Origin: an uncultured Oscillospiraceae bacterium
GTDB lineage: Bacteria > Bacillota > Clostridia > Oscillospirales > Oscillospiraceae
Length of the DNA stretch: 13,387 nt
Assembly: GCA_934589065.1 (NCBI GenBank)
Contig: CAKTNN010000048.1
Coordinates: forward strand, 1-13,387
Direction: 5' to 3'
Shown here: positions 1 to 7,825 of the stretch, one piece after another
Position numbering within the stretch: position 1 is the stretch's first letter
How the letters are laid out: each line of letters opens with the position of its first letter
The notes under the pieces: model-generated
The model's database searches: none
What the model was told of the DNA's origin: nothing
The model's input: only the letters and a program-made list of their open reading frames with translations
Position numbers and translations under genes: made by a program

Positions 1-12
1 CTATGAACGCAG

Positions 13-43
13 AAAAACGGCGTGACCTTCGGGTCACACCGTT
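13..43 (-). terminator. Rho-independent terminator closing the minus-strand cluster
   Basis: Bases 16-27 and 32-43 form a 12-position stem (one C/A mismatch at 21/38) around a four-base loop at 28-31. An outer CGCAGA/TCTGCG pair (8-13 with 45-50) can extend it. Read on the minus strand, the inner stem runs straight into five T (17-13), as expected of an intrinsic terminator. It lies about 60 bases past the stop of the flippase gene. On the plus strand no T-tract follows, so I assign it to the minus strand. Confidence 0.75.
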
Positions 44-101
44 CTCTGCGACAAAATAGTTACTTGTCACTATTAAACCTTGGCTTTGCGGGGGAAGAAA
101 C

Positions 102-1703
102 TTATAGCCGCAGCAGTTTGGCGATCTTTTCGCCCTTGGGGAGCAGCAGACAGTCCTCCCTGCGGATGACCTTCAGGAAAATGACGGCGGCAACGTAAAC
201 AACGCCGCCAATGGCAACGGGCACGGCGCAGAGAATCAGCCGGCTGGTGACCCCCAGGGTGACCAGGAAGAACCAGCTGCCAAAGGCAAAGGCACCCATA
301 AGCAGCCCCGAAAGCAGGGGACGCAGAACATTCTTCATAATTGCCGGGGGATTGTCGGATACCGCCCGGAGGGAGAAGAGATTCAAAACGGTGATAATCA
401 CATAGCAGGTCAGATTGCTGATGGGCGCGCCCACAATGCCAATGGCAGGATTGCCGGAGAGAAAATACACAGCCGCCAGCCGGACAATTCCGGCGGCAAC
501 CATATTCACAACAGGTCTTGTCACGTGTCCGTGGGCCTGCATAATGGCGGTGGTCACAAGGACAATGGCATTAAAGAAGACGCACACCCCCAGGATGGTC
601 ATCAGCTTGGTGGCAAGCTCCAGCCGCTCTCCGGTATAGCCGCCCAAAAGTGCGGTGATGGGCCGGGCCAGGATGGCAAGCCCAATGGCGCAGGGAATTG
701 CCAGCAGTCCTGTCAGCCGGGCGGCTGCCTCTTCCGTCTCCCGCGCTCCGGCTTTGTTGCCGGTGGTAATCTGGGCGGTGATGGCAGGGATGATGCTGAC
801 GGTGATGGGGGTGATAAAGGCACAGGGCATATTAAAAATCGTCTGTGTCATTACGTGAACGCCCCGCATGGTGTCGGCAGCCTTCTGGGTGATGCCGGAG
901 GCCAGAAGCTGGCCCATGTAGATTTTGCTTGCCAGGGCGGTGATGATTTGCAGGCAGGCAGAGCCCAGGGTGATGGGAATGGCAATGACCAGCAGCCCCC
1001 GGGCGGTGGCGGCAAAGCTCCAGGGGGTATCCTCGGATTGAGGAAGCTCCCGGTAGTGCTTATGGAAGCAGCCGAAGAGGTAGATGGAGCTGATGAGACA
1101 GCTGGCGGTTACGCCCAGTATGGCGCCGCCTGCTGCCAGGGGGATGCTTCCGGTAATCCGCAGCAGCGCCAGAGCGGCGGACATACCCACCACCAGCCGG
1201 ATGACGGCCTCAAGCACCTGGGATACGGAGGTGGGCAGCATATTGCCTTGCCCCTGGAAGAAGCCCCGGAAGGTTGACATAATGCAAATCAACAGTACAC
1301 AGGGGCCCAGAAAACCGATGGCGGCCCAGGCATCCGGCTGATTCTGGAATCGCGCCAACTGGCGGCAGAATACCGTCATAAGCAGGCTGCCCACAATACC
1401 CAGTGTCAGGAAGATGCTCCGGGCAGTGGTATAAATCCTGCGAACCTGATTGTAGTTTTCCAGAGAATTGGCCTGGCTGATCATCCGGCTCATGGCTACG
1501 GGCAGACCGGCGGTGGAAATCATAAGCAAGACATTATAGATTTCGTATGCGGTATTGAAGTAGCCAAAGCCCTGCTCTCCGATAATGGCATTGAGGGGAA
1601 TTTTATAGACAGCGCCGATGATTTTCACAATGGCGGTCGCCATTGCCAGCAGCGCAGTGCCCTGAAGAAAATTCTGATTGGTCTGCTTGCGCTTATCCGA
1701 CAT
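102..1703 (-). CDS. MurJ/SpoVB-type polysaccharide or lipid II flippase family membrane protein
   Basis: Predicted multi-pass inner-membrane transporter of the MOP/MVF superfamily, which includes the lipid II flippases MurJ/YtgP and the sporulation protein SpoVB. About 533 residues, the usual size, hydrophobic almost throughout and consistent with about 14 membrane segments. Family signatures are the N-terminal KIIGAVYKIPLNAIIGEQG stretch (residues 27-45), STAGLPVAMSR (63-73) and RGFFQGQGNMLPTSVSQ (146-162). I place the start at the ATG at 1703, preceded by AGGAGGA at a good distance, and not at the upstream in-frame codon at 1739. With this start it overlaps the end of the amidohydrolase gene by 11 bases, which suggests translational coupling. 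It is the last gene of the cluster before the terminator. Whether the substrate is lipid II, a spore-cortex precursor or another polysaccharide lipid cannot be told from sequence. Confidence 0.85.
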   Translation of the reverse strand: MSDKRKQTNQNFLQGTALLAMATAIVKIIGAVYKIPLNAIIGEQGFGYFNTAYEIYNVLLMISTAGLPVAMSRMISQANSLENYNQVRRIYTTARSIFLTLGIVGSLLMTVFCRQLARFQNQPDAWAAIGFLGPCVLLICIMSTFRGFFQGQGNMLPTSVSQVLEAVIRLVVGMSAALALLRITGSIPLAAGGAILGVTASCLISSIYLFGCFHKHYRELPQSEDTPWSFAATARGLLVIAIPITLGSACLQIITALASKIYMGQLLASGITQKAADTMRGVHVMTQTIFNMPCAFITPITVSIIPAITAQITTGNKAGARETEEAAARLTGLLAIPCAIGLAILARPITALLGGYTGERLELATKLMTILGVCVFFNAIVLVTTAIMQAHGHVTRPVVNMVAAGIVRLAAVYFLSGNPAIGIVGAPISNLTCYVIITVLNLFSLRAVSDNPPAIMKNVLRPLLSGLLMGAFAFGSWFFLVTLGVTSRLILCAVPVAIGGVVYVAAVIFLKVIRREDCLLLPKGEKIAKLLRL

Positions 1704-3021
1704 TGTCTTCCTCCTTGGCAAAAAGCTTGGGGATGGCATAGCCCGTCAGTTCCTCCACCACGGCGTTCAGGTCAATGGTGGGGAACTTGCCGTTCTGGTA
1801 GAGAATCTTACCCCGAACCATGGTCATTGCCACGTCGCCGCCCTTGGCGGCATAGACAAGGCCGGTCATCACATTGTGGCAGGGCATCAGGTGGGGGGCG
1901 GTGAAGTCCACCAGGACGATATCGGCATCCATGCCCTCCTTGAGCATTCCGCACTCGGCGCTTCTGCCCTGGGCCTGAGCGCCGCATACGGTCGCCATCA
2001 TCAGGGCCGCAGAGCTGGGAAGGGCGGCAGGGTCTCCCGTGGAAGCCCGCACGGACATGGCGGCGCCCCGCATCACTTCAAACATATCCAGGTTCCCTGC
2101 CTGGATGGCGCCGTCCGTGCCCAGACAGACATTCATCCCGGATTTCACAAGATCCAGAATGGGAGCACATTTTATGCCGTTTTTGGCATTGGAAAGGGGC
2201 AGTGCCACAGCGGAGGCGTGCTTTTTGCCCAGAAGCTTTGCTTCCTCCGGGGTCAGGTAGCTGCATCCGGTGGCGGCAGCGGGCACGGCAAAGAGCCGGT
2301 GGCAGCTTAAAAGCTCCCCGGGGGTCATGCCGGTGCGGTCCAGGCAGGAGTCCACCTCGGTCTGGTTTTCCGCCAGGTGGAGCTGGATGCCCAGGTTCTG
2401 CTCGCTGGCGTAGCCCGCCAGAGCCTCCCACAGCCGGTAGTTGCTGGTGTACTCGGCATAGATACCGGCATCGATACGGATGCGCCCATTGTCAAAGCCG
2501 TGCCACTTGGAAACCATCTTTTGCAGCTCTTTACACTGCTCATCGGTTTCAAAATCAAAATCCTCGTTTTCATCAATGAACCGGTAGCTGGAAAGAGCCA
2601 GGTTGGCCTTGATGCCGGATTCTGCCACGGCCTGGGCGGTGGCATTGGGATAATAGTAGAGATCGGAGACGGAGGTTACACCGAAGCGGAGGCACTCCGC
2701 GATGGATAATAGGGCTGCGGCCTTGGCACTGCGGGAATCCATTTTGTCTTCCTTTTGCAGCAGAGCTTCCAGTGCTTCCTTGTTGGTGAGGTCGTCGGTA
2801 AAGCACCGCAGCACGGAGGTTGCCAGATGGGTGTGGCAGTTTACAAGGCCGGGGAGGGCCACCATGCCCGTGCCCTCAATGATGGTCTTGGGCAGTTCCT
2901 CCGGGACTTTTTTGGAGATAAACTCAATTTTGCCATCGGTAATGCCGATGTTGACGCCAAACAGCACCTCCATTCCGGGGGCCATGGTTACGGCGGTCAC
3001 ATTGGTAATCAGTGTATCCAA
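1693..3021 (-). CDS. Amidohydrolase of the SAH/MTA/guanine deaminase type, atypical active site
   Basis: Metal-dependent amidohydrolase fold (subtype like MtaD/SsnA), 442 residues. Visible landmarks are PGLVNCHTH with ligands H63 and H65, LHLAEN with H215 and E218, LGTDGA with D303, and a C-terminal beta-sandwich return containing PHLMPCHN (377-383) and VRGK. These cover the usual metal ligands and the catalytic Glu/Asp. The segment that normally reads like AHCVHLT is here AVPAAATGCSYLT (245-257), so a normally conserved histidine is missing, and the usual HCPSSN is ALPLSN (273-278). The start is TTG at 3019-3021 with AAAGGAAG upstream at good spacing. The neighbours are hemZ upstream (55-base gap with a small hairpin) and the flippase downstream (overlap). 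Automated annotation would probably call it SAH deaminase or 'amidohydrolase'. The lost histidine makes the substrate uncertain. Confidence 0.82.
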   Translation of the reverse strand: MDTLITNVTAVTMAPGMEVLFGVNIGITDGKIEFISKKVPEELPKTIIEGTGMVALPGLVNCHTHLATSVLRCFTDDLTNKEALEALLQKEDKMDSRSAKAAALLSIAECLRFGVTSVSDLYYYPNATAQAVAESGIKANLALSSYRFIDENEDFDFETDEQCKELQKMVSKWHGFDNGRIRIDAGIYAEYTSNYRLWEALAGYASEQNLGIQLHLAENQTEVDSCLDRTGMTPGELLSCHRLFAVPAAATGCSYLTPEEAKLLGKKHASAVALPLSNAKNGIKCAPILDLVKSGMNVCLGTDGAIQAGNLDMFEVMRGAAMSVRASTGDPAALPSSAALMMATVCGAQAQGRSAECGMLKEGMDADIVLVDFTAPHLMPCHNVMTGLVYAAKGGDVAMTMVRGKILYQNGKFPTIDLNAVVEELTGYAIPKLFAKEEDNVG

Positions 3022-3053
3022 AATAAACTTCCTTTCAGGGTGAAATGGGTGAG

Positions 3054-3071
3054 AAAAGGGGCAGTCGCCCC
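3054..3071 (-). terminator. Small GC hairpin with T4, possible partial terminator after hemZ
   Basis: Bases 3058-3062 (GGGGC) and 3067-3071 (GCCCC) pair around a four-base loop. On the minus strand this is followed by four T (3057-3054). It lies 5 bases past the hemZ stop and about 33 bases before the amidohydrolase start. The stem has only 5 base pairs and the T-tract is short, so at best it would lower transcription into the last two genes. Confidence 0.4.
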
Positions 3072-3076
3072 GGATG

Positions 3077-4510
3077 TCAAAGGGGCTGCTGATTTAGAAT
3101 TTCAAAAATTTCCTGCTTCTGCTTCAATACGTCATCAAAGGCGGAAATGTACTGCTCAGGGAATTTGGGGTTGTGGAAACGGGTCAGGTGTCCGTCCGGC
3201 AGGTTGACCTTGGTCATGCCTCCGCCGCCCAGGGAGAGGATGGTGTGGGTTTCCTCCATCATGTAGATATTATACAGGCAATCTCTGCCATCCCGGCTCC
3301 AGCCCACATTTTCAAAGGAGCCGGACATATATTTTTGCCGGTACAGGTAGTAGGGCTTATACCCCAGGGCCCGGAGGGTTTCCTCTGTGTATGCAACCAT
3401 TTGGGCCACCTCTCGGATTTCCGGAAGGTTTTCCCGACGTTCAAAGAGATCCGCGCCCTTTTTCAGGGCCAGCGTATGTACCGTGATGTTGGCAGGGGAA
3501 AGGGCGGCGACGGTATCCAGGCTGTGGCGGAAGCCGGTGAAGGTGTCCGTGGGCAGTCCGGCAATCAGGTCCATATTGATGTCACAAAAGCCGGCATCCA
3601 CTGCCTGACGGTAGGCCCGCTCCACATCGGAGGCGGTGTGGGGCCGCCCGCAGGCACGAAGTACGGAATCCACCATGGTTTGGGGATTGATGCTCACCCG
3701 GTCCGCGCCGTGGTCGTGGGTTGTTTGCAGCTTGCTGTCAGTCAGGGTATCGGGCCGTCCGCCCTCTACGGTAAACTCCAGGCAGCGGCTGAGGTCCAGG
3801 TTTTCATGGAGGCTGTCCAGCAGCCGGGCCATTTGGCTGTCAGAGAGGGTGGTGGGGGTTCCACCACCGATATACAGGGTGCGGATGCTCCGCCCGGAGT
3901 CTTTCAGAAGGGACGCCGTATATTCAATTTCTTTGAGAAGCGCCGCAAGATAGGGCTCTACCAATTCGGTTTTCTTTCCCACGGTGCGGCTGACAAAGCT
4001 GCAATAGGTGCACCGGGTGGGACAGAAGGGAATGCCCACATACAGGGAAATATCGGAAGGGAGGGCCTTCTTCACGGCTTCCACCGTGGATACGGAACAG
4101 TCCACCGCCAGAGCCCGACGCTTCTCGGTTACATAATAAACATCCCGCAGCATCTTTTCTGCCGATTTTGGGGTTCCGCCCTCCAATAGGTGCCGGGTGG
4201 TCAGCTTGGTGGGCCGGACGCCTGCCAAAGCGCCCCAGGCGGGCTCGGTTTCCAGCAGCTGCCGGGCAGCCAGATATATGCTCTGCTGCAAAATCCGCCG
4301 CCGGAGGCGGACGGTTTCGTCGGCGGCCTTCATCCGGCGGGCGGCTTTTGCGGTGCGCCCGTCCAGGGTGATTTGGGCCGTGGCGGTAAGCCAGGCAGAG
4401 CCCCGGGAAAGGCGGGATACCGCTTCCGGCTCCGCACCTTCCGGAAACAGGGAAAGCAGCAGCTGCTCCACGGCGTAACGGTCGTCATGACCGATGAGTT
4501 TCAGATTCAT
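3077..4510 (-). CDS. HemZ-type radical SAM protein (coproporphyrinogen dehydrogenase family)
   Basis: Cytoplasmic radical SAM enzyme of the HemN/HemZ group, 477 residues. The N-terminal HemZ-specific region carries WGALAGVRPTK (92-102). The [4Fe-4S] motif is C163-x3-C167-x2-C170, in GIPFCPTRCTYCSF. It lacks the fourth Cys of the HemN CxxxCxxCxC motif, as is usual for HemZ. YIGGGTPT (213-220) is the SAM-binding GGGTP motif. The ATG at 4510 is preceded by AAAGGA about 7 bases upstream. HemZ is annotated as oxygen-independent coproporphyrinogen III oxidase. Many anaerobes that keep it lack a complete heme pathway, and HemW-like heme chaperones share the fold, so the actual reaction here is open. 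A 32-base gap separates it from the MBL-fold gene upstream, so co-transcription is likely. Confidence 0.88.
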   Translation of the reverse strand: MNLKLIGHDDRYAVEQLLLSLFPEGAEPEAVSRLSRGSAWLTATAQITLDGRTAKAARRMKAADETVRLRRRILQQSIYLAARQLLETEPAWGALAGVRPTKLTTRHLLEGGTPKSAEKMLRDVYYVTEKRRALAVDCSVSTVEAVKKALPSDISLYVGIPFCPTRCTYCSFVSRTVGKKTELVEPYLAALLKEIEYTASLLKDSGRSIRTLYIGGGTPTTLSDSQMARLLDSLHENLDLSRCLEFTVEGGRPDTLTDSKLQTTHDHGADRVSINPQTMVDSVLRACGRPHTASDVERAYRQAVDAGFCDINMDLIAGLPTDTFTGFRHSLDTVAALSPANITVHTLALKKGADLFERRENLPEIREVAQMVAYTEETLRALGYKPYYLYRQKYMSGSFENVGWSRDGRDCLYNIYMMEETHTILSLGGGGMTKVNLPDGHLTRFHNPKFPEQYISAFDDVLKQKQEIFEILNQQPL

Positions 4511-4542
4511 AGGGTTCCTTTCTCATAAAAGAAGGATTTCGG

Positions 4543-5130
4543 TTACAGGTAGGGGTTCGTCTTCTTTTCCCAGTCCAGGGTGGTTCCGTGACCGTGACCG
4601 GGGTAAACCTGGTAGTTACTTTCCAGGGCTGCCAGACGGCGCAGAGAGTCCCGCATGGCTCGTCCGTTGCCCCCGGGAAGATCCGTCCGTCCGCAGGAAC
4701 CGGCGAAGAGGGTATCCCCGGAAAATAGGTGCTCTTCCATAATCAGGCAAACGGAGCCGGGGGTGTGGCCCGGTGTTTCCAGAACGGATACGGCAATCCC
4801 GGCAAGGGTCAGCTTGTCCCCGTCACGGTAGGTATCGGTGTAGTAAAGCGGGCCGTTCGTAAGCATGGGGGGCAGCGCCAGGTCTTTGGCGCAGAGGTAT
4901 ACCTTGCAGTCCGTTTCGGCGGCAAGCTCCTTAACGGCCCCCACATGGTCAAAGTGGCAGTGGGTCAGAAGAATTGCCACGGCGGTCAGCTTCTTCTCCT
5001 CCAAAAAGGAGAGGATGATTCCCGGCTCATAGCCGGGGTCGATGATCAGACAGTCCTGACTGCCTTTTTGTCGGACAATGTAGCAGTTGGTCTGATAATC
5101 CCCCAAGGGAAGTGTGTCAATTTTCAGCAT
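4543..5130 (-). CDS. Metallo-beta-lactamase-fold hydrolase, glyoxalase II-like (YcbL-type)
   Basis: Small cytoplasmic metallohydrolase, 195 residues, matching the short glyoxalase-II-like family of about 200-210 residues without the long C-terminal helical domain of classical GloB. The binuclear metal site is complete: THCHFDH (H57, H59, D61, H62), H122 in TPGHTPGS, D139 in FSGDTLF and H179 in YPGHGHGT. The C-terminal TNPYL ending is typical of the family. The ATG at 5130 has GGAG just upstream, and the gene begins 10 bases after the dtd stop. The likely role is hydrolysis of a thioester such as a lactoylthiol, but low-molecular-weight thiol use in Clostridia varies and the substrate is inferred only from the fold. 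A hydrolase of this type next to dtd and hemZ is a familiar Firmicutes arrangement. Confidence 0.87.
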   Translation of the reverse strand: MLKIDTLPLGDYQTNCYIVRQKGSQDCLIIDPGYEPGIILSFLEEKKLTAVAILLTHCHFDHVGAVKELAAETDCKVYLCAKDLALPPMLTNGPLYYTDTYRDGDKLTLAGIAVSVLETPGHTPGSVCLIMEEHLFSGDTLFAGSCGRTDLPGGNGRAMRDSLRRLAALESNYQVYPGHGHGTTLDWEKKTNPYL

Positions 5131-5140
5131 TGGCTTCTCC

Positions 5141-5608
5141 TTATCCCCTTCTGGGGCTGTTCATCAGCTGGTCGGTATCCAGAATCAGGGTAACAGGGCC
5201 GTCATTCAGGGATTCCACCTTCATGTCGGCACCGAAGCGACCGTGCTGGGGAGGATAGCCCAGCTCTTCACAGATTGCCAGGAATTTTTCATACAGTGCA
5301 TTGCCCAGCTCCGGCCCGGCGGCCTCCGTAAAGCTGGGGCGGCGGCCCTTCCGGCAGTTTCCGTAAAGGGTGAACTGGCTGACAACCAGTACTTCGCCGC
5401 CGATGGCATCCAGGCCCAGGTTCATTTTCCCGTTTTCATCCTCAAAAATTCGCAGCCCCAGGGCCTTTTCTGCAAGGCATCGGGCGTGAGCTTCCGTATC
5501 CTCCGGGCCAACGCCCAGCAAAATCAGAAAGCCGGGGCCGATTTTGCCCACGGTTTCCCCGTCGATGGTGACGGAGGCATATTTCACTCTTGTTAAAACA
5601 GCACGCAT
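5141..5608 (-). CDS. dtd: D-aminoacyl-tRNA deacylase
   Basis: Removes D-amino acids (and glycine mischarged on tRNA-Ala) from tRNA, a chirality proofreading step of translation. The protein acts as a homodimer in the cytoplasm. At 155 residues it is slightly longer than the usual 145-150. Both family signatures are intact: SQFTLYG (77-83), with the T80 region that forms the active site, and the cross-subunit Gly-Pro motif in NDGPVT (135-140). The N-terminus MRAVLTRVKYASVTIDG is typical. The start at 5608 follows a strong AGGAGGTG site. It lies 14 bases downstream of the rel stop and 10 bases before the MBL hydrolase, so it sits firmly inside the cluster. The rel-dtd pairing is widely conserved in Firmicutes. 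Confidence 0.95.
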   Translation of the reverse strand: MRAVLTRVKYASVTIDGETVGKIGPGFLILLGVGPEDTEAHARCLAEKALGLRIFEDENGKMNLGLDAIGGEVLVVSQFTLYGNCRKGRRPSFTEAAGPELGNALYEKFLAICEELGYPPQHGRFGADMKVESLNDGPVTLILDTDQLMNSPRRG

Positions 5609-5622
5609 AATGGCGCACCTCC

Positions 5623-7815
5623 TTAGTTCTGGCCCCGTTTGGAGCCGGTTACATCCCGGATGTTCAAAAGCTTGGTGCGGATGGCTTCCAGCTCGGCGGT
5701 GTTTTTCACCTCAAACCGGATGGTGATGGCACTGCGGCCTCCCGGCAGATCCTTGCCGGAGAGCTCCTTTACCCGCACCCGGGCGGTGGTCAGGGCCGTG
5801 GCAACGTCCAGCACCAGGCCGTCACGGGTGATGCAGTCCAGCTCCAGGGTGGTTTCAAAGGGCTGCTCATCCTGGTTCGCCCAGCGAACCCGTACCCAAC
5901 GGCCTGCCTGTTTGGGATCCTCCCGGTTCTGGGCGTTAGGGCAGTCCGCCCGGTGGATGGAAACGCCAAAGCCCTTGGTGATAAAGCCCACAATGGCATC
6001 CCCTGGGACGGGGGTGCAGCACTTGGCAAACTTAATCATGCACGAATCGATGTCTTCAACGATCACGCCGTTGACGGCATGGCGGTTCTGCTTTACGGCC
6101 TCGCTGTCGGGGTTTACCCGCAGGGGCGTCTGGGGCAGCTTTTCCGTGGCCTGGGCCTTGAGGGAACGGTTGATGTCGTCTCGGATCCGCCCCACGGCCT
6201 TTACTGCGGTCAGGCCGCCGTAGCCGATGGCGGCGTACATATCGTCCCAGGTGTCAAAGGCCAGCTTGCGCAGCAGCTGCCCTTCCAGCTCCGGGTCGGT
6301 GATGGCGGTGAGGGGCAGGTTTTCCCGCTTCATTTCGGATTCAAAGGAGGCACGACCGTGGACGATGTTCTCGTCCCGCTTCTCTTTCTTGAACCACTGC
6401 TTGATTTTGGTGCGGGCCTGGTTGCTTTGGCAGATATTCAGCCAGTCCCGGCTGGGGCCCTTGGCGCTCTTGGAGGTGATGACCTCCACAATGTCGCCGT
6501 TGCGCAGGGGGGTGTCGATGTTGGCAATCCGGTTGTTGACCTTCGCGCCCACCATTGCGTTGCCCACGCCGGAATGAATGGCATAAGCAAAGTCGATGGG
6601 GGTGGAGCCGGAGGGCAGGGAGACGATCCGGCCCTTGGGGGTGAAGACGAACACCTCATCATCGAACATATCGATTTTCAGGGACTGCACATATTCTTCC
6701 GCGTCGGAATCCTGCTGGCTTTCCAGCAGACGGCGCACCCATTCAAAGTCCTTTTCGGAGCCGGAGCCCGTGCCCTGCTTGTATTTCCAGTGGGCGGCAA
6801 TGCCGTATTCGGCGGTTTCATGCATTTCCCAGGTGCGGATCTGCACCTCAAAGGGAATGCCCTGAGAGCCGATGACGGTGGTGTGCAGGCTCTGGTACAT
6901 ATTGGGCTTGGGGGTGGAAATATAGTCTTTAAACCGGCCCGGAATCAGGTTAAAAAGATCGTGGATGTGACCCAGCACGTTATAGCAGTCGGGGATGGAG
7001 TCCACAATCACCCGGAAGGCATAGATATCGTACAATTCGTCCATGGTCTTCCCCTGGGCCTGCATCTTCCGGTAGATGGAGTAGACGTGCTTGATGCGCC
7101 CGTAGGTGGTATTGTGGATGCCCATGGCGGTTAGGCGCTGGGTGATTTTTTCCTGAATGGTGCGCATGAAGCTTTCGTCCTGCTCCTTATGCGCCTGCAA
7201 ATAAGCGGTGATTTCGTTGTATTCCTTGGGGGCCAGGTACTTTAAAGAGGTATCTTCCAGCTCCCATTTGATCTTCTGCATACCTAGCCGGTGGGCGAGG
7301 GGTGCATAGATATCCATGGTCTCCTGACACTTGGAAATCTGTTTCTCCGGGGTCTGGTACTGCATGGTGCGGATATTGTGGAGCCGGTCGGCGATTTTGA
7401 TCAGCACCACCCGGATGTCCTTACTCATAGCCATGAACATCTTCCGCAGGTTTTCCATCTGGGCCTGCTCCCGGGAGGAAAAGTCGGCTCTGGTCAGCTT
7501 GGTAACGCCTTCTACCAGCTCTGCAACGGTGGAGCCGAAGAGCTTTTCGATTTCTTCGTGGGAAGCATCGGTGTCTTCAATGCAGTCGTGGAGCAGAGCG
7601 CCCAGAATGGCGTCCATATCCAGGCCCATTTCCGTAACGATCTGGGCAACAGCCAGAGGGTGAATGATGTAAGGAGAGCCGTCCTTCCGCTTCTGGGAGG
7701 CGTGCTTTTTGTTGGCATAGTCCACAGCCTTGTCAATCAGGGCAAAGTCAGCGCCGGGCATCCGCTTGCGGATGGTATCCATCATGGAATTATAGTGTTC
7801 TTCAAAGGTTTCCAT
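5623..7815 (-). CDS. relA: Bifunctional (p)ppGpp synthetase/hydrolase Rel (RelA/SpoT family)
   Basis: Long RSH enzyme of about 730 residues that makes and degrades (p)ppGpp, the stringent-response alarmone. The HD hydrolase domain is intact: H52 in YIIHPLAVA, H76-D77 with E80/D81 in LLHDCIEDT, and D143/N147 in IKIADRLHN. The synthetase domain (about 235-345) has RIKHVYSIYRKM, DIYAFRVIV, PKPNMYQSLHT and FEVQIRTWEMH. It carries RFKD near 293-296, the RxKD form of bifunctional Rel rather than the ExDD of monofunctional RelA. A TGS domain (about 385-450), a helical region, the conserved-Cys domain near AKCCTPVPGD (about 597) and a C-terminal ACT domain (about 655-725) follow. So both activities and the ribosome-sensing half appear present. 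The start lies 10 bases after the recJ stop. The ribosome site is poor (GAGAG, about 15 bases off), which suggests translation coupled to recJ. Confidence 0.95.
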   Translation of the reverse strand: METFEEHYNSMMDTIRKRMPGADFALIDKAVDYANKKHASQKRKDGSPYIIHPLAVAQIVTEMGLDMDAILGALLHDCIEDTDASHEEIEKLFGSTVAELVEGVTKLTRADFSSREQAQMENLRKMFMAMSKDIRVVLIKIADRLHNIRTMQYQTPEKQISKCQETMDIYAPLAHRLGMQKIKWELEDTSLKYLAPKEYNEITAYLQAHKEQDESFMRTIQEKITQRLTAMGIHNTTYGRIKHVYSIYRKMQAQGKTMDELYDIYAFRVIVDSIPDCYNVLGHIHDLFNLIPGRFKDYISTPKPNMYQSLHTTVIGSQGIPFEVQIRTWEMHETAEYGIAAHWKYKQGTGSGSEKDFEWVRRLLESQQDSDAEEYVQSLKIDMFDDEVFVFTPKGRIVSLPSGSTPIDFAYAIHSGVGNAMVGAKVNNRIANIDTPLRNGDIVEVITSKSAKGPSRDWLNICQSNQARTKIKQWFKKEKRDENIVHGRASFESEMKRENLPLTAITDPELEGQLLRKLAFDTWDDMYAAIGYGGLTAVKAVGRIRDDINRSLKAQATEKLPQTPLRVNPDSEAVKQNRHAVNGVIVEDIDSCMIKFAKCCTPVPGDAIVGFITKGFGVSIHRADCPNAQNREDPKQAGRWVRVRWANQDEQPFETTLELDCITRDGLVLDVATALTTARVRVKELSGKDLPGGRSAITIRFEVKNTAELEAIRTKLLNIRDVTGSKRGQN

Positions 7816-7825
7816 AGTATCTAGG

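Noticed and set aside
16..43. Left-edge hairpin as a plus-strand terminator
   Set aside because: No T-tract follows it on the plus strand, while five T follow on the minus strand, where a gene ends just upstream.
525..1277. Plus-strand Gly/Gln-rich open frame of 250 codons
   Set aside because: Antisense to the flippase gene, whose membrane segments and family motifs are clear; the composition is a by-product of GC-rich coding on the other strand.
1704..1739. N-terminal extension of the flippase (MPSPSFLPRRKT)
   Set aside because: It lies inside the amidohydrolase coding region. The ATG at 1703 has a strong ribosome site immediately upstream.
3173..4189. Plus-strand open frame of 338 codons opposite hemZ
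   Set aside because: It lies across the radical SAM motifs of HemZ and has no recognisable features of its own.
5953..7134. Plus-strand open frame of 393 codons opposite rel
   Set aside because: Antisense to strongly conserved Rel domains, Gly/Val/His-rich shadow composition, no plausible ribosome site or recognisable domain.
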